64,000 nucleotides of DNA from Neisseria sicca (GCF_003044565.1 NZ_POXG01000001.1:434001-498000), one strand, 5' to 3'; shown: positions 41,159 through 51,343, numbered from the stretch's first letter. The notes: generated by a model from the letters alone, not told the origin. Translations and numbers: made by a program.

Positions 41159-41303
41159 AACGGATTGCTACGAACAAATATAAACCAAAATGAACAGAAA
41201 ACATCGATAAATACTAAGCTTATCAAAATGATATGAACTAAATCGAACCGTTACGGACGAGAATAACAGTTATCGAGAAATAAAAGCATGAGTGTGCGGC
41301 CTT
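41159..41303. other. Presumed attR region at prophage-host border
   Basis: AT-rich DNA with no gene and short repeated motifs such as ATGAAC (41189, 41232), as expected for integrase arm sites. The crossover core cannot be fixed without the left end. No tRNA gene is present here. Confidence 0.45.
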
Positions 41304-41639
41304 TTAGGGTTGTTTGACGGCGGCGATGTTTTCAGGCGAATTGATAAACGCCCACATCTGCTCTTCGGTTCGGAAAACGCCGTTACGGACGATATAATGC
41401 AGCGGATGCTTAATCAGCGCGTCCGCTTTACGGACAAAAACACGCATATTGCAGCTATTTGCCGCCATTTCCAAAACTTTGGCGGCAAAAGCCGGGCGGT
41501 GCAGCTTGTCGTGCATCAGCGGATGACGGGCAATGTATTCGTTCAGAGGCTTGCCGCTGCTGTGGAAGTCGGTGTGCAGCGGGTCGAGGAATACAATAAA
41601 AAAAGGCATCTTGCCCAAATAATCGTCTGCATCGTTCAT
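41304..41639 (-). CDS. Unknown conserved-type host protein, 111 aa
   Basis: Begins MNDADDYLGKMPFFIVFLDP. Compact alpha/beta look (HDKLHRPAFAAKVLEMAANS, MRVFVRKADALIKHP). It is the first host gene right of the prophage, transcribed towards it and divergent from the JmjC gene. I do not recognise the family. Confidence 0.65.
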   Translation of the reverse strand: MNDADDYLGKMPFFIVFLDPLHTDFHSSGKPLNEYIARHPLMHDKLHRPAFAAKVLEMAANSCNMRVFVRKADALIKHPLHYIVRNGVFRTEEQMWAFINSPENIAAVKQP

Positions 41640-41781
41640 AAGCGTTTCGGACGGAATATTTATATCGCCATAATATCACAACCACGATTTTTGATTCGCA
41701 TCAGGTCGTCTGAAACATCGCTTGCCACCTTCCGAAATATTCACTTAAAATCAGCCTTACATTCCAAAAAGAGATTTGCTT

Positions 41782-42660
41782 ATGGGTTTCAAACTTACTC
41801 CGATTGATGTTGTAGAAAACATCAGCCGCGAAGATTTTTATCAAAACTATCTCAAGCCCCGCCGTCCTGTCGTGATCAAAGGACTGAGCCGCAACTGGCT
41901 CGCCCGCGACAAATGGTCACTGGACTATATGAAAGAAACCGTCGGCGATATCGTCGTTCCCTTGTACGACAGCGCCAAAGCCGACCCTTCCGCGCCGATT
42001 AACGCCGCCAGTACGGAAATGCGCTTCAGCGATTATATCGATCTGATCAAACGCGAGCCGACGGATTTGCGGATTTTCTTATTTGACCCCATCAAACACG
42101 CTCCCGCCTTGCTGAACGATTACGTTTTCCCCAAAGAGCTGATGGGCGGATTCTTAGACCGTTACCCTACCCTGTTTTTCGGCGGTGCAGGTTCGGAAAC
42201 CTTCCTGCACTACGACATCGATATGGCGCACATCTTCCATACGCATTTCGGCAAGAAACACATCATCTTGTTCGATTACAAATGGAAAGAGCGCCTGTTC
42301 CGCATTCCTTTCGCCACTTACGCGCTGGAAGACTACCACGTTGACAACCCCGATACGGAACGTTTCCCCGAGCTTGAGGGCGTCGAGGGCATCGAATGTT
42401 TCTTGGAATACGGCGACACCCTGTTCATGCCGACCGGCTGGTGGCATTGGATGAAATATCTTGACGGCTCATTCTCCATCTCCCTGCGCGCATGGGATGA
42501 AAGCTGGGCGGTTAAGGCACACAGCCTGTGGAACCTGACCGTACAGCGCAAGTTCGATGACTTCATGAAAGCCCGCTTCAAAGCACGCTACATGAATTGG
42601 AAAGAACAGCTTGCCTGCAAACGCGCCCGTCGCGCATGGGAACGCGGCATGCCTCGTTAA
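41782..42660 (+). CDS. JmjC/cupin-8-like oxygenase, 292 aa
   Basis: The start is set at the ATG at 41782. Cupin-8/JmjC signature: RPVVIKGLSRNWLA, the metal motif LHYDIDMAHIFHTHFG (His-x-Asp), KKHIILFDYKW and the distal His in FMPTGWWHWM. Members are Fe(II)/2-oxoglutarate hydroxylases acting on proteins or small molecules; the substrate is unknown. A DUS-pair terminator follows. Confidence 0.88.
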   Translation: MGFKLTPIDVVENISREDFYQNYLKPRRPVVIKGLSRNWLARDKWSLDYMKETVGDIVVPLYDSAKADPSAPINAASTEMRFSDYIDLIKREPTDLRIFLFDPIKHAPALLNDYVFPKELMGGFLDRYPTLFFGGAGSETFLHYDIDMAHIFHTHFGKKHIILFDYKWKERLFRIPFATYALEDYHVDNPDTERFPELEGVEGIECFLEYGDTLFMPTGWWHWMKYLDGSFSISLRAWDESWAVKAHSLWNLTVQRKFDDFMKARFKARYMNWKEQLACKRARRAWERGMPR

Positions 42661-42670
42661 AACAAACCTA

Positions 42671-42705
42671 AAGGTCGTCTGAAAACGGTATTTCAGACGA
42701 CCTTT
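42671..42705. terminator. DUS-pair terminator
   Basis: AAAGGTCGTCTGAAA and its complement around a short loop, T-rich on the right. Confidence 0.85.
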
Positions 42706-42860
42706 ATCCGCAAATTGCCCCGTATCCAGCGCAAAACTTGAAGCAATGGATGGCATTGTTTCCTCAATACGGACACGGTACATAGGGCGAAAATGCAACA
42801 AACATTAAATACGAAGCGCATATTTTTTAAACAACGACGATAGCTGAAACCAATCTGTCG

Positions 42861-42893
42861 AAGCAGGCGGGCTGACCTTGCTCCTGCCTGCTT
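42861..42893. other. Hairpin in the leader of the 42922 gene
   Basis: AAGCAGGC/GCCTGCTT, 8 bp, loop of 17 nt. Possible terminator or mRNA 5' structure; the rest of 42706-42921 shows nothing else clear. Confidence 0.45.
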
Positions 42894-42921
42894 TGCCTCA
42901 TTTCTTTAACTGGAGTGCATC

Positions 42922-43227
42922 ATGCAAACACCTCTAAAATTTTTAACCGCCCTTGTTTTAACGGCATCGGCATTCTCAGCATCCGCTCACGGCATGCATA
43001 AACATAAGCCGCTGACTTTTGAAGAACTGCCCAAAATCTGCCAGCAATACTTCACACGCGCGGAAACCTGTTACAAAAAGGCGGGCGCAAAATCTGATTT
43101 TCAGCGCAACAACACAAAATTCCTGTTCCAAGCCCTGCCTGCCGCCGATTTATCACAGCGCGAAACCATGTGCAAAATCGCCATGGATTCGTTTGCCGAA
43201 AAAACGCGCTCGCTTCATTGCGAATAA
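42922..43227 (+). CDS. Secreted four-Cys protein (possible DUF5339), 101 aa
   Basis: Signal peptide [22 protein letters not shown] with cleavage after ASA. The mature part starts HGMHKHK (metal-binding look) and holds four Cys (ICQQYF, ETCYKK, TMCKIA, LHCE), probably two disulphides in the periplasm. The pattern recalls small neisserial DUF5339 proteins; that match is from memory. A CREE begins 20 bp downstream. Confidence 0.8.
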
Positions 43228-43246
43228 GATTTTTGCCGGTAAGATG

Positions 43247-43403
43247 TATAGTGGATTAAATTTGAATCAGGACAAGGCGACGAAGCCGCAGACAGTACAG
43301 ATAGTACGGAACCGATTCACTTGGTGCTTCAGCACCTTAGAGAATCGTTCTCTTTGAGCTAAGGCGAGGCAACGCCGTACTGGTTTAAAGTTAATCCACT
43401 ATA
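43247..43403. repeat. Correia element (CREE), copy 1, 157 bp
   Basis: Starts TATAGTGGATTAAATTTG and ends with the inverted terminal repeat TTAATCCACTATA. The interior matches the full-length neisserial CREE. A non-autonomous transposable element of the MITE type. Confidence 0.95.
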
Positions 43404-43405
43404 AC

Positions 43406-43460
43406 AAAGGTCGTCTGAAAACGCATTTTAGTTTTCAGACGACCTTTTTTCAGACGACCT
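43406..43460. terminator. Triple DUS terminator
   Basis: An inverted DUS pair followed by a third, reversed DUS. It serves the transporter gene ending at 43460 and the region to its left. Confidence 0.8.
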
Positions 43461-44797
43461 TAAAAGAAGTAATTCGCCAGCAGCAAACCGAATGCCAAGC
43501 TAAACGCCATGCTCAAGAGACCGGGGATCATGAAGCTGTGGTTGAAAATGAATTTGCCGATTTTGGTCGAACCCGTGCTGTCAAAATCAATCGCTGCGAT
43601 AATCGGACCGTAGTTCGGAATGAAGAAATAGCCGTTCACCGCTACAAACGTGCCGATAATAATCGGAGCAGGAATGCCCAACGAGATACCGATGGGGAAC
43701 AGTGTTGCGACGGTCGCCCCCTGACTGTTGACCAAGACGGACAAAACGAACAGGGCAAACGCAAAGGTCCACGGCGCGGTTTCGACCAAATGCGATACGG
43801 TTTCTTTGACTTCTTCCAGATGACCGTGCATCAACGTGTCGCCCAGCCATGCCACGCCGAATACGGCAATGACGGCGCGCATCCCCGCGTGGAACACCGA
43901 GCCTTTGGTAATCGCGTTACCATCCGGTTTACACAGCAGGATAATTAGCGCGGCGGCAGAAAGCATGACGATTTCGATGGCATGCGCCATGCCCATCAGT
44001 TTAGCTCCTTCTTCCGTTTGGAAGGTCGGGCGTAACTCCGGTACGGCACCCATAACGACCACCAGCAATGCAGCGGCAAGGAAAATACCGACCGAGAGTT
44101 TCGCCTCTTTGCTGACGGGCGCGTTGGAAACTTCAGTCGAATCTTTTTCGTTGGCTTTTACATATTCCGGGTCTTTCAGCAACGCCTGATAATGCGGGTC
44201 ATCTTTCAACTCTTTGCCGAGCTTGTTGACGAATACGCAGGCGAGACCGATACCGAGAATGGTTGAAGGAACAGTCACTTTCAACACATGAGCCATGGTG
44301 ATGTGTTGCGGCTCAAGGTAGGTCACGCAGGCAACGACCGCTGCCGCAATCGGGCTGGCAACGATGGCAAATTGCGACGCGATAACCGCCATCGTCAACG
44401 GGCGTGACGGGCGGATACCGTTGCGGCGGCTGACTTCGGCAATAACGGGCAATACCGAATAGGCAACATGTCCCGTGCCTGCCAATACGGTAAACAGGTA
44501 TGTGACCGCAGGCGCGATGAAGGTGATGTATTTCGGATTGCGGTGTAAAACGCGGGTGGCGATTTTAATCATGTAGTCCAAACCGCCGCTTGCCTGCATC
44601 GATGCGGCAGCGGAAACGACCGCCATAATCATCAGCATCACGTCAATCGGCGGACTGGTCGGCTCAAGATGAAAACCAAAAGCCAAAACCGCCAGCCCGA
44701 CACCGCCGAGCACGCCCAAGCCGATACCGCCGACCCGTGCACCGATTAAGATACACACCAGTACGATGGCGAACTGGATAAAAAACATTGTGGACAT
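43460..44797 (-). CDS. Dcu-family C4-dicarboxylate transporter, 445 aa
   Basis: The start is set at the ATG at 44797 ([19 protein letters not shown]) with GGAG upstream; the frame opens 30 codons earlier. The DcuA/DcuB family is clear: [64 protein letters not shown], and the end [16 protein letters not shown]. About ten membrane spans. It exchanges fumarate, aspartate or succinate across the inner membrane. DcuA versus DcuB cannot be settled here. Confidence 0.93.
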   Translation of the reverse strand: MSTMFFIQFAIVLVCILIGARVGGIGLGVLGGVGLAVLAFGFHLEPTSPPIDVMLMIMAVVSAAASMQASGGLDYMIKIATRVLHRNPKYITFIAPAVTYLFTVLAGTGHVAYSVLPVIAEVSRRNGIRPSRPLTMAVIASQFAIVASPIAAAVVACVTYLEPQHITMAHVLKVTVPSTILGIGLACVFVNKLGKELKDDPHYQALLKDPEYVKANEKDSTEVSNAPVSKEAKLSVGIFLAAALLVVVMGAVPELRPTFQTEEGAKLMGMAHAIEIVMLSAAALIILLCKPDGNAITKGSVFHAGMRAVIAVFGVAWLGDTLMHGHLEEVKETVSHLVETAPWTFAFALFVLSVLVNSQGATVATLFPIGISLGIPAPIIIGTFVAVNGYFFIPNYGPIIAAIDFDSTGSTKIGKFIFNHSFMIPGLLSMAFSLAFGLLLANYFF

Positions 44798-44991
44798 GGA
44801 CACTCCATTGTTTGTAAAAAAATCTTGAAGAGGAAACGGATTAAAGCGGATATCGGCGGAAGCTGCTGTTGCATTTCTGATATCCATATTTTTGTTTTTA
44901 TTTTAAATACCAACACTTTATCCGATTAAATCGGGCGTGATTATAGAGTAAGCACTCGTTATTAACAATGTTTTACTGAAATTAAGACAAC

Positions 44992-45038
44992 AAAGGTCGT
45001 CTGAAAACGCCGAAACTCATTTTTCAGACGACCTTTTT
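44992..45038. terminator. DUS-pair hairpin
   Basis: AAAGGTCGTCTGAAAA and its complement separated by 15 nt, followed by T5. Confidence 0.75.
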
Positions 45039-45190
45039 CAAGAGAATCTGTGCAACACGAGAATGCCTAGCTTAGTTTGCAGACAAGGCTTTATGTTCAT
45101 ACAAAGATCTATTTGAAGTCTCTTAAACCGACTTTCAATGAAATATCCCGCAATGCTCAATTCCCTATCTCAAGCTGCAACATCCTGATA

Positions 45191-45347
45191 TATAGTGGAT
45201 TAAATTTAAATCAGGACAAGGCGACGAAGCCGCAGACAGTACAGATAGTACGGAACCGATTCACTTGGTGCCTCAGCACCTTAGAGAATCGTTCTCTTTG
45301 AGCTAAGGCGAGGCAACGCCGTACTGGTTTAAAGTTAATCCACTATA
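45191..45347. repeat. Correia element (CREE), copy 2, 157 bp
   Basis: Same length, ends and interior as the copy at 43247, about 1.8 kb away, so the Dcu gene lies between two CREEs in the same orientation. The DNA 45039-45190 between the DUS hairpin and this copy holds nothing I can identify. Confidence 0.95.
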
Positions 45348-45439
45348 AATTTTCATTTTCTTGCATCCGGCCTTATCGAAATCAGCCGAAACATCCCCAT
45401 AATACAGCCGTTATACCACTTCACATTTGAAAGAAAGCG

Positions 45440-45928
45440 ATGACTACTCTCCTGATTATCCTCGGTCTGATTGCCATAGTAGTCGGCATTTTTGGCACGA
45501 TTTACCCTGCCTTGCCCGGACTGGGCCTGATGTTTGGCGGCGCATGGCTGTTGGGCTATGCCGGCGATTATCAGATTTTCGGTTCCGGCACGCTCATCTT
45601 CCTTGCCGTTGTCGCCATTATCGGCACGGCAATGGATTATGTCGCGGGCGCGCTGGGGGCGAAATATACGGGGGCAAGTAAAACAGCCATCTGGGGAGCG
45701 TTTATCGGCGGTATCGTGGGCGCATTCTTCGCCATTCCCGGCTTGCTGTTAGGCCCTTTGATTGGCGCTGCCATCGGCGAATTTATTGCCCGTAAAGACA
45801 CTTGGCAGGCAGGCAAAGTCGGCATCGGTACGTTTATCGGCTTTATTATCGGCACGGTTGCCAAAATCGGCTGCGCGCTGACCATTGCGCTGACTGTCCT
45901 ATTTGTGTGGCTGGGTTCGTTTTTCTAA
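45440..45928 (+). CDS. DUF456 membrane protein, 162 aa
   Basis: Begins MTTLLIILGLIAIVVGIFG. Gly-rich hydrophobic segments (YPALPGLGLMFGGAWL, GAFIGGIVGAFFAIPGLLLGPLIGAAIGEFI) match DUF456 proteins. About five membrane spans. The role is unknown; related proteins are widespread in bacteria. Confidence 0.85.
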   Translation: MTTLLIILGLIAIVVGIFGTIYPALPGLGLMFGGAWLLGYAGDYQIFGSGTLIFLAVVAIIGTAMDYVAGALGAKYTGASKTAIWGAFIGGIVGAFFAIPGLLLGPLIGAAIGEFIARKDTWQAGKVGIGTFIGFIIGTVAKIGCALTIALTVLFVWLGSFF

Positions 45929-45939
45929 GCCATCCCTTC

Positions 45940-45980
45940 AAAACCAAAGGTCGTCTGAAATTCAGACGACCTTTGGTTTT
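45940..45980. terminator. Extended DUS-pair terminator, bidirectional
   Basis: AAAACCAAAGGTCGTCTGAA pairs with its complement over about 19 bp. It lies between convergent genes. Confidence 0.9.
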
Positions 45981-45987
45981 TGAACGC

Positions 45988-46647
45988 TTATTTGTTACAA
46001 CAGGCTTTGTATTTCTTACCGCTACCGCAAGGACAAGGATCGTTGCGTCCGGTTTTATCGCCTTCACGGCGTACGGTTTGCGGTTTGTTGATGATCGCCT
46101 GCCAGTACCAGTAAATATCCAGCAACACATGCGGGAGCTCGGATTCGAGTTGTGCCAGCTCTTTTTCGGTCAGGTGCAGGATGACTTCACCGTTTCGTTC
46201 TTCATCGTAAATCCCGCCCAAAGCCATAATCGGATAGAACAAATCTTCAAATTCTTCCTGATCAACCGCCTCAAACCAATCAGTCGGAACGATATCCAAA
46301 GCATAGAGATACGCGTTACACCAAGTATAAATATCGGGATTGGAGGCGGCATCTTCGTATAACCACAAATCGGGCAGCATTTTTTTACTGAGTTTGATGC
46401 GCAAATCCGCCGCCAAACCGATGACCAAACGTTCGATTTCGGTGCGCTCTTTGGCATCAAACAAGGATTCGTCGCCCAAAACTTCAGGCAGCCAGTCATT
46501 CGGGTTCAGCGCATCGGGACCGCTCAACAAAGCCATCATGAACGCCTGCACTTCATCGCAGCGCATGGTGTTGTGGTGTTCCGATTTGGCATCGAGCAGC
46601 TCCATCAGGCGTAAGCGCGATGCTTCATCAAATGCTTGCAATTGCAT
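45988..46647 (-). CDS. UPF0149/YecA-like protein with SEC-C motif, 219 aa
   Basis: The N-terminal helical UPF0149 domain ([26 protein letters not shown]) is followed by a C-terminal SEC-C zinc motif [18 protein letters not shown], as in SecA and YecA. YecA-like proteins bind ribosome/SecA-related targets. Function in Neisseria unknown. Confidence 0.9.
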   Translation of the reverse strand: MQLQAFDEASRLRLMELLDAKSEHHNTMRCDEVQAFMMALLSGPDALNPNDWLPEVLGDESLFDAKERTEIERLVIGLAADLRIKLSKKMLPDLWLYEDAASNPDIYTWCNAYLYALDIVPTDWFEAVDQEEFEDLFYPIMALGGIYDEERNGEVILHLTEKELAQLESELPHVLLDIYWYWQAIINKPQTVRREGDKTGRNDPCPCGSGKKYKACCNK

Positions 46648-46705
46648 GTTTTTTCCTTATTTTTAAATGATATGTTTGTTATCCGAGGGGTCGTCTGAAA
46701 ACGGT

Positions 46706-47488
46706 CTAGGCGATGCGTTGGCGCATTTGCTCGAAAAGGCATACGGTTGCCGCCATGGCGACGTTTAACGACTCGGTCTGTCCCAGCATCGGGATTCTGA
46801 CGCTGCCGTCGACTTTTTCCAAAATTTCCCGACTCACGCCGCTGCCTTCATTACCGAAAACCCAAGCGCAAGGGGCATTTAAATCCAGTTGATACAAGTC
46901 GGAAGGATTGCGCCCGTCCAAAGCGGTCGCCCATATTTTGTCCTGATAAGCATCCAGCCAATGCGGTAGAAAAACGCGGCTGTATATATTCAGCAGAAAA
47001 TGCGCCCCCATACCCGCACGCAATACTTTGGGCGACCAAATATCGACGCAGTCATTACCCAACACAATCTGCCTGACTCCCGAAGCTGCCGCGCTGCGTA
47101 AAACCGTACCAACATTACCGGGGTCTTGCAGCCTATCCAACACCATGCAGTCGCCGCTTAAAGGCAAATCACCTTGTGGCGGAATTTCTATCCAAGTCAT
47201 CACATCATCGGCGTCATTCAGACTGGTGATTTTAGACAAAGCTTCGTTTCCGACCCAAGTAATACAATCTTCGTCCAAGCTGCTGATTAAATTTAGGATT
47301 TCAGGATGCGTGTTTTTACTTTCGGGCAAATACACTTGTTTGGGCGTGTACCCCGCCTTTAAATAGACCTGCAAAAGATGCACGCCTTCTAACACGGTTT
47401 GCCCGTATTCCCGGCGTACTTTAGATTGTGAAAGCAGCTTGGACAAATGCTTGAGCTGCTCGTTTTGCACGGAGGTAATTGATTTCAT
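46706..47488 (-). CDS. SpoU/TrmH-family RNA 2'-O-methyltransferase, 260 aa
   Basis: The start is taken at MKSITSVQNEQLKHLSKL (47488); an ATG at 47497 is also possible. Family features: N-terminal RNA-binding part (YGQTVLEGVHLLQVYLKAG), then DRLQDPGNVGTVLRSAAASG, FGNEGSGVSREI and IPMLGQTESLNVAMAATVCLFE, which build the knotted SAM site. The target could be 23S rRNA or tRNA; the exact site cannot be told. Confidence 0.92.
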   Translation of the reverse strand: MKSITSVQNEQLKHLSKLLSQSKVRREYGQTVLEGVHLLQVYLKAGYTPKQVYLPESKNTHPEILNLISSLDEDCITWVGNEALSKITSLNDADDVMTWIEIPPQGDLPLSGDCMVLDRLQDPGNVGTVLRSAAASGVRQIVLGNDCVDIWSPKVLRAGMGAHFLLNIYSRVFLPHWLDAYQDKIWATALDGRNPSDLYQLDLNAPCAWVFGNEGSGVSREILEKVDGSVRIPMLGQTESLNVAMAATVCLFEQMRQRIA

Positions 47489-47600
47489 GGGGCGCATTAT
47501 ATAGCGGATTCCAATAAAAAGGATACAGAAAGGCAGCCGCACGATACCGTCCGACTTTGTTCAACCCGCTTTTTCAGACGACCTCTTGACGCATACAATC

Positions 47601-47640
47601 AAAAATAAAATCCCTGCCCGAATAGCCCGGGAAGGGATTT
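47601..47640 (-). terminator. Terminator of the rpoE operon
   Basis: AAATCCCT/AGGGATTT with an inner GC-rich part, followed on the minus strand by TTTTATTTTT. Confidence 0.85.
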
Positions 47641-47674
47641 CTCTACTTGATGGAAATCTGTATCTCTATGCAGC

Positions 47675-48259
47675 TTAATGAACGACGGAATCCTGTTGAA
47701 CCTGCGTTTCAGTTCGAACCGTAGTCTGACTCACACCTTTGTCATTCTTTGCGGATTCAGGCATTACCACAGCGTCCGAAGCATTTTTAGCTGTCGGATT
47801 GGCGGCTACGGGTACGATATTTTCCTGCTGGTTTTTGGTTTCAACAGCTTTTTCCGCAACCATACCTGCAGAGTCGCCTTTCGCTTGCGGACCGAATTGC
47901 CATACGGCGACGGCAACCGCTGCAACGCTGGCGGCGACGGCGAAAGATTTGAAGAAAGAGTTGTTCGCAGCTTGCGCTTCCTTAGCAGGCATCGCAGCAG
48001 CAACTTCGGCTTCATGACGTTGCTTGTGTTCTTCGCTGATTTCAGCAAGCGTAGCGGTAAATGCCGCGCTTTGCATGAAATCGGCATCACGTCCCGTACC
48101 TGCTTTGTAACGCATGCAATCGCCCAACAGATGGTACTCGTACCACGCTTCGGCAGCGGCATCGTCGGACAACAGACGGTCAAGCATCTCTTCGCTTACT
48201 TGGTCTCCATCCATCAGCATGGAAACATATTCTCTTGTTGTATCCATAGTTGTTACCAT
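47675..48259 (-). CDS. rseA: RseA-like anti-sigma factor, 194 aa
   Basis: The N-terminal domain (TREYVSMLMDGDQVSEEMLDRL, YEYHLLGDCMRY) fits RseA/MucA. One membrane span lies near residues 103-121 (SFAVAASVAAVAVAVWQF), and a low-complexity periplasmic tail follows. It should bind the sigma factor encoded just upstream (4-nt gap) and hold it at the membrane. The ribosome site AGGTGG lies in the rpoE end. Confidence 0.85.
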   Translation of the reverse strand: MVTTMDTTREYVSMLMDGDQVSEEMLDRLLSDDAAAEAWYEYHLLGDCMRYKAGTGRDADFMQSAAFTATLAEISEEHKQRHEAEVAAAMPAKEAQAANNSFFKSFAVAASVAAVAVAVWQFGPQAKGDSAGMVAEKAVETKNQQENIVPVAANPTAKNASDAVVMPESAKNDKGVSQTTVRTETQVQQDSVVH

Positions 48260-48263
48260 TTTT

Positions 48264-48863
48264 TTACCACCTTTGATTTTCAGAGGTTTCCAGCAGCGGC
48301 CTCAAATCTTTTGCTATCACTTCCCGCGCCCTGAAAATACGGGAGCGGACCGTTCCTATCGGACAATCCATAATTTTGGCTATTTCCTCGTAAGACAAAC
48401 CGTCCATTTCCCTCAAGGTAATGGCTTTGCGTAAGTCTTCGGGCAAATGCGAAATCGTTGATTCGACTGTTTGGAGGATTTCCCGATTGATCATTTCAGC
48501 TTCCGGCGTATGGTAATCCGCAATCTGATCCGATAAATCCAGAATATCCCCGTCTTCGTTAGCAGCCTCTGCACTGACGAACGGCTGCTTTCCTGATGTT
48601 ACTAAGAAGTTCTTGGCGGTATTGATGGCAATCCGGTACAACCAAGTATAAAAAGCACTCTCGCCTCGGAAGTTCGGCAAGGCCCGATAAGCCCTAATCA
48701 TTGCCTCTTGCGCCACATCGTTGACTTCGTGTTCGTCTTTGACAAAACGGGAAATCAATCGGATGAGCCGACGCTGATATTTGGACATCAGCATCTCGAA
48801 TGCTTTTTGTTCGCCCTTCTGTGCGCGCTCTACCAAGGCCTGATCAATCTGGCGATCATTCAT
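48264..48863 (-). CDS. rpoE: Extracytoplasmic-function sigma factor (RpoE), 199 aa
   Basis: Sigma-70 region 2 (FEMLMSKYQRRLIRLISRFV, DVAQEAMIRAYRALPNFRG, FYTWLYRIAINTAKNFL) and region 4 (LPEDLRKAITLREMDGLSYEEIAKIMDCPIGTVRSR, in parts) are complete. It closely resembles RpoE of proteobacteria and lies directly upstream of an rseA-like gene. In Neisseria this sigma factor is tied to oxidative stress responses; that is family knowledge. Confidence 0.95.
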   Translation of the reverse strand: MNDRQIDQALVERAQKGEQKAFEMLMSKYQRRLIRLISRFVKDEHEVNDVAQEAMIRAYRALPNFRGESAFYTWLYRIAINTAKNFLVTSGKQPFVSAEAANEDGDILDLSDQIADYHTPEAEMINREILQTVESTISHLPEDLRKAITLREMDGLSYEEIAKIMDCPIGTVRSRIFRAREVIAKDLRPLLETSENQRW

Positions 48864-48945
48864 ATCTTACCTTTTGTAATAACTGCATTATAAGCTATAA
48901 AGTAGTAAAGCGTGCTGTGCCAGTTAAAGACAGCTTCCGCCGTAT

Positions 48946-50289
48946 TTAGTTCCATTTATATCTCAAAAATTTTCCATAAACCGGTAAAAAGCCGTCAAAC
49001 CCTTGAAAATCGTGGCTTACCGTAAGGTTAACAATAGCAATGCAGTTTCCGTCAGTATTTGTGATAATCGGCCAGCATTTTCTGACGAACGGTACGATAT
49101 GGTTTTCTTGCAACACTTTCTTAACATTTTTGAACAAAAACCCTACATTCATCATATCATCGCTGCCCGCCGTCCGAATGATTCCTTCTTCTTCCAAGGC
49201 TGATTGCGGCAATCCATTGCGGTGTGGCACCAGAAAAAAGCCGTTTTCTTGGAGAATATCTTTCAGACGACCTCTGACTTCTTTTCCCTTTATCCAATCT
49301 GCGTCTGCAAACTGGTTTTGTTTCAATATGAATAAAAAATCACGGTATAAACATACCGATGTTTCGCCAAACTGCCATTGTGCAGTTTCCGCTTCCAACA
49401 GTATCCGCGCGAAATCCGCCAGCTTTCTCGGAGAACTTTCCACAATCTCATTCTCCTTAAAAAACCGCCAAAGAATCCGGCTGCGGCGTGCTTCGTTGAA
49501 TGTCTGCCAACGGCTGACTTGGAAGCGTCCGCTTTCGCAAACCGTTTGATAATCCGCATCGACAACTTCGTCCAAAATCGCCAAATCGGTTTGCAAAGAA
49601 CGGATGTTGGCACAAACATGACGGTCAAAATTCGGAATGCGCTCCCGCCAAACCGGCAACGCCTCGTAGCGCATCCAATTCCTTAAAAAAGCTGTATCGG
49701 CGTTACTTTCGTCTTCGATGTTCGGCAGGTTGCAGGCAGCGGCGTAGCTTTCTAATTCTTTTCGGGAAAACGTCAACAGCGGCCGCCAAATTTGCGTTTC
49801 CTCATTCAATTTGCGCCATTGCGGCATGGCGGCAAGTGCTTTGATACCACCGCCGCGAACCGCCGCGAGCATGAATGTTTCAATTTGATCATCCTGATGG
49901 TGCGCCAACGCGATGACACCGGAAGGGTCGTCTGAAAATGCCTGATAACGTGCTTTCCGTGCGGCAGCTTCGATTCCCAACCCATCTTTTTTGACTTCAA
50001 CTTTTGCGCTTCTGAACGGCACATTCCATTCTTGGCATAAACGTGTGCAAAACACCAGCCAGTCATCCGCATTGCGGCTCAATCCATGATGAACATGTAA
50101 AGCGTGTACGTCCAATCTAAGCTCTTCCCGCAAACACGCGAGCATATGCAGCAACACTACCGAATCCAAACCACCGCTTAGTCCAACCGTTACCATGCAA
50201 CCATCCGGAAACGAACGCGCCGAAAGACGCAGGATTTCCAACAAACTGCGGCATTGAGGCGGAAGGTTTTCAGACGACGTCGGGTTCAT
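48946..50289 (-). CDS. tilS: tRNA(Ile)-lysidine synthase, 447 aa
   Basis: PP-loop motif SGGLDS at residues 38-43, then VHALHVHHGLSRNADDW and IALAHHQDDQIETFMLAAVRGGG, the TilS signatures. The C-terminal substrate-binding domains follow. It converts the wobble C of tRNA-Ile(CAU) to lysidine using ATP, an essential step. The start at 50289 is preferred; the frame is open nine codons more. Confidence 0.95.
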   Translation of the reverse strand: MNPTSSENLPPQCRSLLEILRLSARSFPDGCMVTVGLSGGLDSVVLLHMLACLREELRLDVHALHVHHGLSRNADDWLVFCTRLCQEWNVPFRSAKVEVKKDGLGIEAAARKARYQAFSDDPSGVIALAHHQDDQIETFMLAAVRGGGIKALAAMPQWRKLNEETQIWRPLLTFSRKELESYAAACNLPNIEDESNADTAFLRNWMRYEALPVWRERIPNFDRHVCANIRSLQTDLAILDEVVDADYQTVCESGRFQVSRWQTFNEARRSRILWRFFKENEIVESSPRKLADFARILLEAETAQWQFGETSVCLYRDFLFILKQNQFADADWIKGKEVRGRLKDILQENGFFLVPHRNGLPQSALEEEGIIRTAGSDDMMNVGFLFKNVKKVLQENHIVPFVRKCWPIITNTDGNCIAIVNLTVSHDFQGFDGFLPVYGKFLRYKWN

Positions 50290-50333
50290 ATGGCGTAATC
50301 TATATTGTGTCGGCAAGGCAAGTTCTTAGAAAT

Positions 50334-50365
50334 GAAAAAGCAGGCAGGGGGGGCTTCTGCCTGCT
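50334..50365 (-). terminator. Terminator after accA
   Basis: AGCAGGCAG/CTGCCTGCT 9-bp perfect stem with T5 on the minus strand. Confidence 0.85.
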
Positions 50366-50383
50366 TTTCTGCACATTAACTGT

Positions 50384-51343
50384 TTACTTATCCGTAAACT
50401 TGCCGTACGCCATAATCCGGTCGAAACGGCGCGACAGCAAGTCCGCCATCGGCATATTTTGCGCCTCGTGTAACTGGGTTTCCAGCACCGTTTTGACGTT
50501 TTTCATGGTCGTTTCAAAGTCTCGGTGCGCGCCGCCCAAAGGTTCGCTGATCACGCTGTCAATCAAATCCAATTCTTGCAGGCGTTTGGCGGTAATGCCC
50601 AAGGCTTGCGCGGCATCTGCCGCTTTTTCAGCGGTTTTCCACAGAATAGACGCGCAGCCTTCCGGAGAAATAACCGAGTAAGTCGAATATTGCAGCATAT
50701 TGACGTAATCGCCGACCGCAATCGCCAGCGCGCCGCCGGAACCGCCCTCGCCGATGATGGTACACAAAACCGGCACACGCAGGCGGGTCAATTCGTACAG
50801 GTTGCGTCCGATGGCTTCAGATTGACCGCGCTCTTCCGCGCCGATGCCCGGATACGCACCCGGTGTATCGACAAAAGTCATCACAGGAATATTGAATTTC
50901 TCGGCAGTCTGCATCAGGCGCAGTGCTTTGCGGTAGCCTTCAGGGCGCGGCATACCGAAATTACGGCGGATTTTTTCTTTGGTATCTCGACCTTTTTGAT
51001 GGCCGATAACCATCACACTTTGTCCGTTGAAGCGCGCCAAACCACCGACGATGGCATGGTCGTCTGAATAATGGCGGTCGCCGTGCAACTCTTCAAAATC
51101 GGTAAAAATGGCTTGGATGTAATCTAAGGTGTAAGGACGTTGGGGATGGCGTGAAACCTGCGAAATCTGAGCGGGCGTCAGCTTGTTGAAAATCGATTTG
51201 GTCAGGTCGTTGCTTTTCTTTTGCAATCTGGCGATTTCATCGGAAATATCGACGGCGGATTCGCCCTGCACAAAGCGCAACTCTTCGATTTTATTGGTTA
51301 ATTCGGCGATGGGTTGTTCAAAATCCAAAAAAACTGGTTTCAT
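50384..51343 (-). CDS. accA: Acetyl-CoA carboxylase carboxyltransferase alpha subunit, 319 aa
   Basis: Full-length Acc[61 protein letters not shown] and [18 protein letters not shown]. With AccD it moves the carboxyl group from biotin to acetyl-CoA, the first step of fatty-acid synthesis. The 51344-51561 spacer holds a reversed DUS (about 51461) and should contain promoters for accA and hslR. Confidence 0.97.
   Translation of the reverse strand: MKPVFLDFEQPIAELTNKIEELRFVQGESAVDISDEIARLQKKSNDLTKSIFNKLTPAQISQVSRHPQRPYTLDYIQAIFTDFEELHGDRHYSDDHAIVGGLARFNGQSVMVIGHQKGRDTKEKIRRNFGMPRPEGYRKALRLMQTAEKFNIPVMTFVDTPGAYPGIGAEERGQSEAIGRNLYELTRLRVPVLCTIIGEGGSGGALAIAVGDYVNMLQYSTYSVISPEGCASILWKTAEKAADAAQALGITAKRLQELDLIDSVISEPLGGAHRDFETTMKNVKTVLETQLHEAQNMPMADLLSRRFDRIMAYGKFTDK

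Larger units (their letters stand above)
1..41160. mobile_element. Temperate siphovirus-type prophage (left end outside window)
   Basis: A continuous block of phage functions: recombination, repressor, replication, packaging, head, tail and lysis genes, with a tyrosine integrase at the right end reading inward. Gene order is lambdoid: a leftward early operon, a divergent immunity region, a rightward early operon, then late genes. The right boundary is placed between the integrase (starts at 41108) and the host gene ending at 41304. The left attachment site is not in the window, so the core repeat cannot be defined. The late genes look intact, so the element may be functional. Confidence 0.95.

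Noticed and set aside
41159..41303. tRNA gene as integration target
   Set aside because: No cloverleaf can be drawn at the right border, so the attachment site is probably not a tRNA end.
45077..45301. Plus-strand 74-codon frame
   Set aside because: More than a third of it lies inside the Correia element, and the rest has no support.
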